Shown: in pieces, positions 1 to 5,524 of the stretch
Numbering within the stretch: position 1 is the first letter of the stretch
How the letters are laid out: each line of letters opens with the position of its first letter
Assembly: GCA_015660155.1 (NCBI GenBank)
Contig: DQLO01000271.1
Span: 1 to 5,524 of the forward strand
Length of the DNA: 5,524 bases
From: Verrucomicrobiota bacterium
GTDB lineage: Bacteria > Verrucomicrobiota > Verrucomicrobiia > Limisphaerales > UBA1100
Direction of reading: 5' to 3'
Program-made: the position numbers and the translations under genes
The notes under the pieces: generated by a model
What the model was told of the DNA's origin: nothing
The model's database searches: none
Seen by the model: the letters and a program-made list of their open reading frames with translations, nothing else

Positions 1-1888
1 AATTGCCGCCCGCCATTTCCGCCTCCATCCGAAAGGGTTGCTCCCCAATGCTGGAAAGCGAATGGCGAATGACGTTGGTGCCGTCTTGTCCGCCCGCGGC
101 AATTTCCTCGCGCAATTTTTCGGCGGCGACCTCCAGTTGCCGCACCGCTTTTTCAGTGACCTCCACCGGCGTGCCGCGCGCGAAGCTGACCCACGCCGCC
201 ACGTTGTCGCCCTCCACGGGTGGGAAGAAAATAAATTTGAAATGGCCGCCCGCATATCCCGCGAGGGTAATGAACAAAGCCGTCACGCTCACCGAAAGCG
301 TGAGATACCGCCAGCGCAAACACGTCTCGAGAAAGGGTTGGTAAATTTTCAGAATAAACCGCTGCACGCCCCCGGCAAAGGCGCTTTGAAATCGCGACCA
401 CGGCCCCGGTTTTTTTTCCTTTTTCACATCGGGCAAATTCCGCAAATGCGCCGGCAAAATGAACAGGCACTCCACCAACGAAAACAAAAGCGTGGGCATC
501 ACAATCAACGGAATGTAACGCAAAATTTTTCCCGTGTTGCCCTCGATGGCAAGCAGCGGGTAAAACGCCGCCACGGTGGTGAGCACCCCAAAGATCACTG
601 GCCGCCCCACTTCCAGCGCGCCACTGATGGTGCTCTTGATGCCCGGGCCGTATTTTTCCTGATGCGTGTAAATGTTTTCACCCAACACAATCGCGTCATC
701 CACCACAATACCGAGCACAACAATGAAGGCAAAAAGCGTGATGAGGCTAATCGAGGCGTCCATCGCCGGCATCAGCCAAAGCGTGCCGAGGAAGGAAACC
801 GGGATGCCAAAAGTCACCCACATCGCCAGCCGAAACCGCAGGAACAAAGCGAGGATGAAGAATACCAAAATGAGCCCCGCGCGTCCGTTACGCAACAGGA
901 GGTCGAGGCGGCTGCGCAAGTAGGAGGAATCGTCCTGCCACGTTTCCAGCGTGATGCCCGCCGGCATGCTGGGCTTCGCGGTGGCGACATATTCTTTGAC
1001 GAGCCGCGAAATCTCCAGCGCGCTTTGGTCGCCCACGCGAAACACCCGCACCAGCGCCGAAGGCTTCCCGTCAAAACGCGCGTGCGAATCAACCTCCGCA
1101 AATCCATCCACCACCCGCGCCACTTGCCCCAGCGTGAGGCGACTGCCATCGGGCTCGGTCCGTACCGGCAGGGATTCAAAGTCAATCTGTCCGTACGCCT
1201 GCATCTCGGCGCGCAGCAAAATATCGCCACCGGTGGTTTTCAGCGTGCCGCCGGGAAGATTGAGCGAGCCTTCGCGCACGGCCGCCGCAACCTCGTCAAA
1301 GCTAAGATTGAACCGCCGCAAGTCTTCCTCGCGCAATTCAATGGTCACCTCGTACGGGCGCACGTTCACCAATTCCACCTGCGTGATGCCGGGGCGCGCC
1401 AGCAATTCATCCCGCACCCGTTGCCCCGCACGCTTGAGCGCTCGCTCGCCCACCTCGCCACTCACGGCCACATTAATCACCTGTTTGCGAATGATGATTT
1501 CGCTGATTTTATGTTTTTCAGCTTCATCCGGAAACGTGTCAATCGCGCCCACTTTCGATTTCGCTTCATCGAGAAATTTCTTCCCGTCCGTGTGCGGCAA
1601 CAATTCGATCGCCACCACCCCCACCCCCTCGGCCGCGGTGGAGACCATTTGCTTCACGCCCCCTAACCCCTGCACCGCCTGTTCCACGCGGGCGCAAATT
1701 GCATTTTCCACTTCTTCCGGCGCGGCTCCCGGATAGGGCACCTCAATCATCACCCAGTTCGAATCGAACTCCGGAAACACCTCCTGTTTGATTTTTGGAA
1801 TGGCCAGGAACCCCGCCACTAAAATAAATGCCGCCAACAAATTCGCCGCCACACGGTTGCGCGCGAACCATTCAATGATGCTATTCAT
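1..1888 (-). CDS. RND-family efflux permease, inner membrane (3' part cut off by window edge)
   Basis: Proton-driven inner-membrane pump of a tripartite RND efflux system (AcrB/MdtBC-like, HAE-type). The frame is open from ATG at 1888 to the left edge and gives 629 residues. Family members have about 1000-1050, so roughly 60% is present. Visible in order: TM1 (about residues 9-30); the usual FPEFD segment near 38-42 and PYPGAAPEEVE near 51-61; the first large periplasmic porter domain to about 330; TM2-TM6 from about 337 to 485; TM4 motif GIVVDDAIVLGEN with the proton-relay pair D397/D398 (equivalent to AcrB D407/D408); a cytoplasmic loop; TM7 at about 520-545; then FFPPVEGD (from 554) opening the second periplasmic repeat. 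The start overlaps the adaptor stop by 8 nt (ATGAATAG) and has GGAGG 9 nt upstream. Membership of the RND family is near certain. The substrate cannot be read from sequence. The pattern is drug/lipid type rather than CusA heavy-metal type, which is an inference. Confidence 0.96.
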   Translation of the reverse strand, partial: MNSIIEWFARNRVAANLLAAFILVAGFLAIPKIKQEVFPEFDSNWVMIEVPYPGAAPEEVENAICARVEQAVQGLGGVKQMVSTAAEGVGVVAIELLPHTDGKKFLDEAKSKVGAIDTFPDEAEKHKISEIIIRKQVINVAVSGEVGERALKRAGQRVRDELLARPGITQVELVNVRPYEVTIELREEDLRRFNLSFDEVAAAVREGSLNLPGGTLKTTGGDILLRAEMQAYGQIDFESLPVRTEPDGSRLTLGQVARVVDGFAEVDSHARFDGKPSALVRVFRVGDQSALEISRLVKEYVATAKPSMPAGITLETWQDDSSYLRSRLDLLLRNGRAGLILVFFILALFLRFRLAMWVTFGIPVSFLGTLWLMPAMDASISLITLFAFIVVLGIVVDDAIVLGENIYTHQEKYGPGIKSTISGALEVGRPVIFGVLTTVAAFYPLLAIEGNTGKILRYIPLIVMPTLLFSLVECLFILPAHLRNLPDVKKEKKPGPWSRFQSAFAGGVQRFILKIYQPFLETCLRWRYLTLSVSVTALFITLAGYAGGHFKFIFFPPVEGDNVAAWVSFARGTPVEVTEKAVRQLEVAAEKLREEIAAGGQDGTNVIRHSLSSIGEQPFRMEAEMAGGN

Positions 1889-3140
1889 CCGCCCGCACCT
1901 CCATGCCTTCCACAAATGAATCAAGCGGCGACAAGCAAATCCGGTCGCCCTCGTTCAGCCCCGAGCCAATCACCACCCACGGGCGATCACTCCACGCAAC
2001 CTTCACCGCTTGCGAAAACAACTTACCCTCGCGCAGCACGTACACCACCCCACCCTCGCGGAACGCAACGCGCGGCAAAACCACCACCCCTTCCAGCGCG
2101 CGCCCTTCAATGCGCGCCATCACAAACCGCCCGAAACTTAACGCAGGCCTTCCCTCGGCGTACGGCGCGGGCACGCTCGCCACCACTGCCATCATGCGCG
2201 TGCCCGTTTCCAATTCACCCTCCGTTCGGATGATTTTCCCAATCCATTCATCCCCGCCCGCGGTGAGTTTCACTGCCGGGCCATCCACCGCGCCGCCGCG
2301 AAAAGCATCGCCCAATTCCAGGTGCTTTAATTCTCCGATCGGCAAAGGCAGCCGCACCTCGGCCACCGCCACCGGCTGAATTTTCGCCAACACACTCGCG
2401 CGCGAAACCAACTGACCCACGCCGATGGACTGCGATTTCACGCGCCCATCAAATGGCGCAAGCATCACGCAACGTTCCAGATTCACTTGAGCCTGATCCC
2501 GCGCCGCTCCTGCTGCCGCTAACGCCGCCTTGCCCGATTCATGCTGCGCCTGCGAAGCGCCCCTCAACGCTTTGGCTGACGCCAACGCCGCGCGCGCTTC
2601 TCTCAATTGAGGGTCGCGCACCAGCAAAGCCGGAGGCTCGCCCTCGCGGCCCAGCAGTTTCCACTCCGCCCGCGCGGCGGCGGCCTCCGCTTCTTCGCGC
2701 GTGATGCGCGCCTGCGCTTGCGCCATTTTCGCCTCACCACTGCTCACCTGCGCCAAGGCGTTGGTCATGCTCGCCTGCGCAGATTGAATATCCGCCGAGG
2801 CCTGCCGCAACGCTAACTCGTAATCGCCGCGATCAATCCGTGCCAATTCCTCATCGCGCGCGAAAAGTCCGCCGGTTACCAGTTGCGGGGAAACCCAAAC
2901 CACCCGACCGCTTACTTCCGGCGACAACCCAATTTCGCGACGCGGCATCACGGTGCCTTGCGAACGAACTTCCAGCTGAAATTTTTCCAGCTTCACCACC
3001 ATCGACTCAACGCGCGGCTTGAAGCGCGCCACCTCACGCGGCGTGACGGTTTTGCGATGTGTCGCCAGCCACCACGAACCGTAAACGCCCACCAACAGCA
3101 CCAGCACCGGCAAAGCGATTTGCAACACACGCCGCGTCAT
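1881..3140 (-). CDS. RND efflux periplasmic adaptor (membrane fusion protein, HlyD/AcrA type)
   Basis: Periplasmic bridge between the permease and the outer-membrane factor. It has 419 residues, slightly longer than AcrA-type adaptors. An N-terminal hydrophobic segment (about residues 5-26) has no lipobox cysteine, so it is probably held by an uncleaved membrane anchor rather than by lipid. Half-lipoyl strands lie at about 58-108 (PEVSGRV at 74-80) and 226-256 (APFDGRV at 228-234). Between them is a long Ala/Gln/Arg-rich helical hairpin, about 112-165 and 178-225, with a Gly/Pro tip loop around GREGEPPALLVRDPQL (164-179). The beta-barrel follows (about 258-345), then a membrane-proximal domain (about 350-419). 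The ATG overlaps the outer-membrane-factor stop as ATGA and is preceded by AAGGAGG at 7 nt, which fixes the start. The stop is TAG at 1883-1881, inside the permease start region. The family call is firm. Partners are inferred from operon context. Confidence 0.95.
   Translation of the reverse strand: MTRRVLQIALPVLVLLVGVYGSWWLATHRKTVTPREVARFKPRVESMVVKLEKFQLEVRSQGTVMPRREIGLSPEVSGRVVWVSPQLVTGGLFARDEELARIDRGDYELALRQASADIQSAQASMTNALAQVSSGEAKMAQAQARITREEAEAAAARAEWKLLGREGEPPALLVRDPQLREARAALASAKALRGASQAQHESGKAALAAAGAARDQAQVNLERCVMLAPFDGRVKSQSIGVGQLVSRASVLAKIQPVAVAEVRLPLPIGELKHLELGDAFRGGAVDGPAVKLTAGGDEWIGKIIRTEGELETGTRMMAVVASVPAPYAEGRPALSFGRFVMARIEGRALEGVVVLPRVAFREGGVVYVLREGKLFSQAVKVAWSDRPWVVIGSGLNEGDRICLSPLDSFVEGMEVRADE
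1898..1902 (-). promoter_or_regulatory. Ribosome binding site of the RND permease
   Basis: GGAGG on the minus strand, 9 nt before the ATG at 1888, inside the last codons of the adaptor gene. It supports that start, which overlaps the adaptor stop by 8 nt, and suggests coupled translation with independent re-initiation strength. Confidence 0.6.
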
Positions 3141-4555
3141 GGGGCCTCCTCCTTTGGCGCATCAAAACCGCCGCCCAAGGCGAGGTGAAGATTCACGCGA
3201 TTTTCCAAACGCAACCGTCGCACACTCACTTGTTGGCTGCTGAATTCATTGACGCGCCGCTGCGTTTCCAGCACCCGCGAAAAAGGCTCCAGTCCGCGCG
3301 TAAAGCGATTCTCAGCCAACCCCAACGCCTGCGCGGCCTTCCTGGCGGCTTCGGTCAAGCGCGCTTCGCGCCCGGCCAACCAGCCCTCGTTCGCCAACGC
3401 CGTCTCCACCTCGGCAAACGCATTGAGCACGGTGGCGCGATATTGGATAACCGCCTCGGCCGCCATCGCCTCGCGCAGTTTGACGTTGGCGCGCAATCGG
3501 CCGCTGTTAAAAATTGGCTGCGTGAGATTTGTGCCCAACGACCACACCAGCAAATTGTTGTTCATTAAATTTTCAAACTCATCACTGGAAGTGCCGCCCG
3601 AAGCAGTGAGTGAAAATTTTGGATACAATTCCGCGCGCGCAACGGCCGTCCGGGCATCGGCGGCAATCAACCGGCTGTGCGCACCCAAAATATCTGGGCG
3701 GCGCGTGAGCAGTTGCGACGGCAAACCCGCGGGAATCGCAGATGATAATTCCGGCAAAACCGGCACGCCCTCCAATGCGCCAGCGGGATAACGCCCGAGC
3801 AACACTTCCAATTGCCGCCGGGCCTCCGCACGCGGGGAACGCCATTGCCCCACGCCAGCCCGCGCGGCAGCGAGGTTGACCTCGGCCAAACGCAAGTCCA
3901 GCGCCGGCCCCACGCCAAGCCCGTAACGCAAGTTGGCCTGGCGCGCAGTGGTTTCGAGGATGGCAACATTGGCCTCTGCCAATCCCAATTGCTCACGCGC
4001 CTCGGTGAGCGTCAGCCACGCCTTCACCGTTTGGGCAGCCAACGATTGCCGCGCCGCGCGTAGCTCAGCCCGCGCGGTGGCGGTGTCCATTGAAGCCGCC
4101 AGTTGACCGGCGCGAATGCGGCCCCACACGTCCGCCTCCCAATTACTCGAGAGCGTAAACCCATAATTTTCCGAGCGCGACGTGAGCACCGAGGATCCGC
4201 CAATCGGCAGCCCAATAAAGTTGCTACGCTTCTTGCTCGCATCCAGCGAAGCACTCAACGTGGGCCGCCGATCCGCGCCCGCGATGTGCTGCCGCAAACG
4301 CGCTTGCTCCAACCGCACCGCGGTCGCTTGCAGATCCGGATTATTGGCCAACGCTTCCTCGACCAGACCGGCTAACTCGACATTGCCCAGCGTTTCCCAC
4401 CATTTGCCGTGCGGTGCATTCGTCGAACTTTGGCCCGCCGCCCAATGCGCCGGCAAGTTCATGGAAAAGTCCGGGCGTTCCGGCAAAGGCAGCGCGCAGC
4501 CAGCCAGCACGCAGCCGATCGTTAACAAAAACATATTGCGGTAACGCATATTCAT
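3137..4555 (-). CDS. Outer-membrane efflux factor, NodT/OprM-type lipoprotein (TolC superfamily)
   Basis: Trimeric outer-membrane exit duct of the tripartite pump. It has 472 residues, the normal size for the NodT/OprM group. The signal peptide ends in lipobox LAGC with acylation Cys20; Ala at +2 fits outer-membrane sorting. The mature start has the usual WW pair (W52-W53) and VEEALANNPDLQA (65-77), the first helix of an OEP repeat. Two OEP repeats can be seen (about 55-250 and 275-460). The NodT hallmark runs from GLPSQLLTRRPDI (277-289) through AELYPKFSLTASGG (308-321), with FNSGRLRANV (349-358) after it. The ATG overlaps the regulator stop as ATGA. Only a weak AAGG lies 10 nt upstream, so initiation probably depends on coupling. 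An alternative start at Met3 (4549) would leave an 18-residue signal peptide and the same mature protein. The family is firm; substrate unknown. Confidence 0.95.
   Translation of the reverse strand: MNMRYRNMFLLTIGCVLAGCALPLPERPDFSMNLPAHWAAGQSSTNAPHGKWWETLGNVELAGLVEEALANNPDLQATAVRLEQARLRQHIAGADRRPTLSASLDASKKRSNFIGLPIGGSSVLTSRSENYGFTLSSNWEADVWGRIRAGQLAASMDTATARAELRAARQSLAAQTVKAWLTLTEAREQLGLAEANVAILETTARQANLRYGLGVGPALDLRLAEVNLAAARAGVGQWRSPRAEARRQLEVLLGRYPAGALEGVPVLPELSSAIPAGLPSQLLTRRPDILGAHSRLIAADARTAVARAELYPKFSLTASGGTSSDEFENLMNNNLLVWSLGTNLTQPIFNSGRLRANVKLREAMAAEAVIQYRATVLNAFAEVETALANEGWLAGREARLTEAARKAAQALGLAENRFTRGLEPFSRVLETQRRVNEFSSQQVSVRRLRLENRVNLHLALGGGFDAPKEEAP
3148..3154 (-). promoter_or_regulatory. 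Strong Shine-Dalgarno of the adaptor gene
   Basis: AAGGAGG on the minus strand, 7 nt before the ATG at 3140. It lies within the codons for the last residues (KEEAP) of the outer-membrane-factor gene. It is the strongest ribosome site in the window and decides the adaptor start despite the 4-nt overlap with the upstream stop. Confidence 0.75.
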
Positions 4556-5190
4556 CGTGATTTGGCCTTGAAACCTGCGGTCAAAAAATTGACCAACTGA
4601 TCGATCATCACCTCCGTGTCATCCGGATCACAACGACCGCCCGAAAAAGTGCGCAGCCGTTCCGCATCCGCCATCGTGTGCGCCATGGCGCCAACCAGAA
4701 AATGAATGCGCCAAAAAAAATCTTCCGTCGGTAATTTCGGCAATGCCCGTTGCAGCGCGGGAATGAATCGGCCGGCCACCTCCTGCAATTGGCGATCCAG
4801 CATGGCCTGAATTTTCGGATCCGGTTCCATGAAGCAACGGCCCAATAATTGCATAAACACCGCCCCGCCCTTTTTGGAGTTACGACTCAACCGCAACGCC
4901 GGCCCCACCAGCGCGACGAGCACCTTGCGCAGCGGTATGACGCGCCGCCCGCATTTACGCTCCTGTTCCTCCAGCAACGCCAGACGTTCAGCATTCAAAG
5001 GCACCAACCGTCGCGCCATCACCGCCTGCAACAAAGAATCCTTGCTGCCAAAGTGATAATGCACTGCCGCCAGATTCACCTTGGCCCGCCCAATGATCTG
5101 TCGCAACGAAGTCGCGTGCGGACCTTTCACGGCAAAGAGCTGCTCAGCCGCATCCAAAATATCACGCTTGGTATCCTTCATTTCAGCCAT
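4552..5190 (-). CDS. TetR-family transcriptional regulator, PsrA-like
   Basis: Probable ligand-responsive repressor of the efflux operon of which it is the first cistron. It has 212 residues, normal for TetR. The N-terminal DNA-binding domain is clear: RDILDAAEQLFAVKG (9-23), then the helix-turn-helix TSLRQIIGRAKVNLAAVHYHFGSK (27-50) with recognition helix about 38-46. The C-terminal ligand/dimer domain contains FMQLLGRCF (112-120) and FFWRIHFLVGAMAHTM (158-173), a pattern I recognise from PsrA and its relatives, compared from memory and not by alignment. The operator-like palindrome directly upstream contains CAAAC-N4-GTTTG, the known PsrA-type site. Start: ATG at 5190 has no Shine-Dalgarno because the palindrome occupies that space; Met4 (ATG at 5181) is an alternative, also without one. 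The stop overlaps the next gene as ATGA. TetR membership is near certain. The PsrA-like subgroup is likely. Fatty-acid or other lipid sensing is only an inference. Confidence 0.95.
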   Translation of the reverse strand: MAEMKDTKRDILDAAEQLFAVKGPHATSLRQIIGRAKVNLAAVHYHFGSKDSLLQAVMARRLVPLNAERLALLEEQERKCGRRVIPLRKVLVALVGPALRLSRNSKKGGAVFMQLLGRCFMEPDPKIQAMLDRQLQEVAGRFIPALQRALPKLPTEDFFWRIHFLVGAMAHTMADAERLRTFSGGRCDPDDTEVMIDQLVNFLTAGFKAKSR

Positions 5191-5214
5191 TGATTCAAAC
5201 GTCCGTTTGAATCA
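5191..5214. promoter_or_regulatory. Perfect inverted repeat, predicted TetR/PsrA-type operator
   Basis: Two exact 11-bp arms, TGATTCAAACG (5191-5201) and CGTTTGAATCA (5204-5214), are separated by TC. The inner part reads CAAAC-GTCC-GTTTG, which fits the published PsrA consensus (G/C)AAAC-N2-4-GTTT(G/C), recalled from the literature. The palindrome lies between the predicted -10 box and the regulator ATG at 5190, about +1 to +24, where bound protein would block transcription initiation or clearance. In the RNA the same bases could fold into a hairpin abutting the start codon. No T-tract follows, so it is not a terminator. Confidence 0.82.
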
Positions 5215-5221
5215 GGCGTTT

Positions 5222-5249
5222 AATTTAGGCCACGGGGATCAAATGTCAA
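5222..5249 (-). promoter_or_regulatory. Predicted sigma70-type promoter of the tetR-efflux operon
   Basis: On the minus strand a perfect -35 hexamer TTGACA (5249-5244) is followed after 16 nt by TAAATT (5227-5222), 4 of 6 matches to TATAAT. The expected transcription start is around 5216-5214, which gives a leader of only about 25 nt before the regulator ATG, made up almost entirely of the palindrome. It lies in the AT-richer gap just after the fmt stop, so the efflux operon need not depend on fmt transcription. Not experimentally shown. Confidence 0.65.
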
Positions 5250-5278
5250 GTGGGAGTTTGAAAATAAAATGGGTGGAA

Positions 5279-5524
5279 TCAGCCGAGCCGTTGTCCGGCT
5301 TGCAATGGGCAGCCATTGAGAAATTCCGCCACGTTCAAGGGGCGGCTGCCTTCGCGCTGTAATTTCAGGAGATTGAGCGATTGTTCACCGCATCCGATAA
5401 CAATGCCCTTTTCATTTGCGAATAGCACTTCCCCGGAATTCCCTTTTGTGGATGAAATCTCAGCGGCTTGAATGTTTAATAATCGATTTTTCTCAATTGG
5501 CAGCTGCGTGAAAATTCCCGGCCA
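5279..5524 (-). CDS. fmt: Methionyl-tRNA formyltransferase, C-terminal end (5' part outside the window)
   Basis: Cytosolic enzyme that formylates initiator Met-tRNA using 10-formyltetrahydrofolate. Only the last 81 residues are in the window, entering in frame at the right edge and ending with TGA at 5281-5279. This is the OB-fold-like C-terminal domain that helps hold the tRNA. Visible family features: PGIFTQL near the start (compare the family's PGAFT segment), a GEVLFANEKGIVIGCG stretch (about 31-46), then LLKLQREGSRPL (52-63), VAEFLNG (65-71) and a final GQRLG, matching the family's usual LQ-x-EG-(K/R)-x-(M/L) and FLNG-x(4-6)-G-x-(R/L)-L ending. The full protein would be about 310 residues. 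It is separated by 88 bp and a promoter from the regulator and is probably only a housekeeping neighbour. No intrinsic terminator is visible after it, so read-through into the efflux operon is possible. Confidence 0.85.
   Translation of the reverse strand, partial: WPGIFTQLPIEKNRLLNIQAAEISSTKGNSGEVLFANEKGIVIGCGEQSLNLLKLQREGSRPLNVAEFLNGCPLQAGQRLG

Larger units (their letters stand above)
1..5215 (-). other. Predicted efflux operon: tetR - outer-membrane factor - adaptor - RND permease
   Basis: Four co-directional genes follow one promoter, and every junction overlaps: ATGA at 4555-4552, ATGA at 3140-3137, and ATGAATAG at 1888-1881. No room exists for internal intergenic promoters or terminators. 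The regulator is the first cistron, so repression would be autoregulatory and set regulator and pump levels together. The left end of the operon is beyond the window. Confidence 0.85.

Noticed and set aside
153..1230. Minus-strand open frames in other phases inside the permease
   Set aside because: They overlap a well-supported transporter frame with conserved motifs and have Arg/Trp/Cys-rich products typical of out-of-frame reading.
38..1666. Long open frame on the plus strand (542 codons) opposite the permease
   Set aside because: It uses the same codon boundaries as the permease in antisense, so it stays open because the permease rarely uses TTA, CTA or TCA; it ends exactly where the permease has a TTA leucine codon (residue 75). 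The product is His/Arg/Gln-rich low-quality sequence with no recognisable domain.
1..1888. Heavy-metal (CusA/CzcA) type RND permease
   Set aside because: The N-terminal FPEFD/PYPGAAPEEVE pattern and the TM4 GIVVDDAIVLGEN motif fit the drug/hydrophobe HAE-type group, and the adaptor has no His- or Met-rich metal-binding segment.
1903..4544. Several plus-strand open frames of 60-180 codons opposite the adaptor and channel genes
   Set aside because: They are shadows of strongly supported minus-strand genes, Pro/Arg/Ser-rich, with no family resemblance.
5191..5214. Palindrome as an intrinsic terminator for fmt
   Set aside because: There is no T-tract after the stem on the minus strand and it directly abuts the regulator start codon, which fits an operator better.
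1..5524. CRISPR array, insertion sequence, tRNA or rRNA gene, toxin-antitoxin or phage genes
   Set aside because: Nothing in the window shows regular direct repeats, terminal inverted repeats with a transposase, tRNA-like folds or related proteins; nearly all bases are explained by five ordinary minus-strand genes.

Overview
The window comes from a Gram-negative bacterium: it encodes an outer-membrane lipoprotein channel and a three-part envelope efflux pump. Base composition is moderately GC-rich in the genes and drops in the short intergenic stretch at 5191-5278. The mixed codon use and gene style would fit a Verrucomicrobiota/PVC-like or environmental proteobacterial genome, but this is a weak guess and nothing here fixes the taxon.

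All genes lie on the minus strand, so transcription runs from the right edge to the left. From right to left: the 3' end of fmt (methionyl-tRNA formyltransferase, 5524-5279); an 88-bp intergenic region with a good sigma70-type promoter (TTGACA-16-TAAATT) followed by a perfect 11+2+11 bp palindrome; a TetR-family regulator that looks PsrA-like (5190-4552); a NodT-type outer-membrane factor lipoprotein (4555-3137); a periplasmic adaptor/membrane fusion protein (3140-1881); and an RND inner-membrane permease (1888 to the left edge, first 629 residues only). The last four genes overlap end to start (ATGA, ATGA, ATGAATAG), so they almost certainly form one translationally coupled operon.

Functionally this is a self-contained, self-regulated RND efflux operon. 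The regulator is the first cistron, and its likely operator sits between the promoter -10 box and its own start codon, so the regulator should repress the whole operon until it binds a ligand. The permease uses the proton gradient, the adaptor bridges the periplasm and the outer-membrane factor forms the exit duct. The operator core CAAAC-N4-GTTTG matches the motif known for PsrA, a fatty-acid-responsive TetR regulator. This is the most informative clue to what the pump may respond to.

I see no mobile element, CRISPR array, RNA gene or clearly new system. The layout is a fairly classic efflux operon. The most interesting points are the operator/leader arrangement and the PsrA-like link. There is no gene-free stretch longer than 300 bases.
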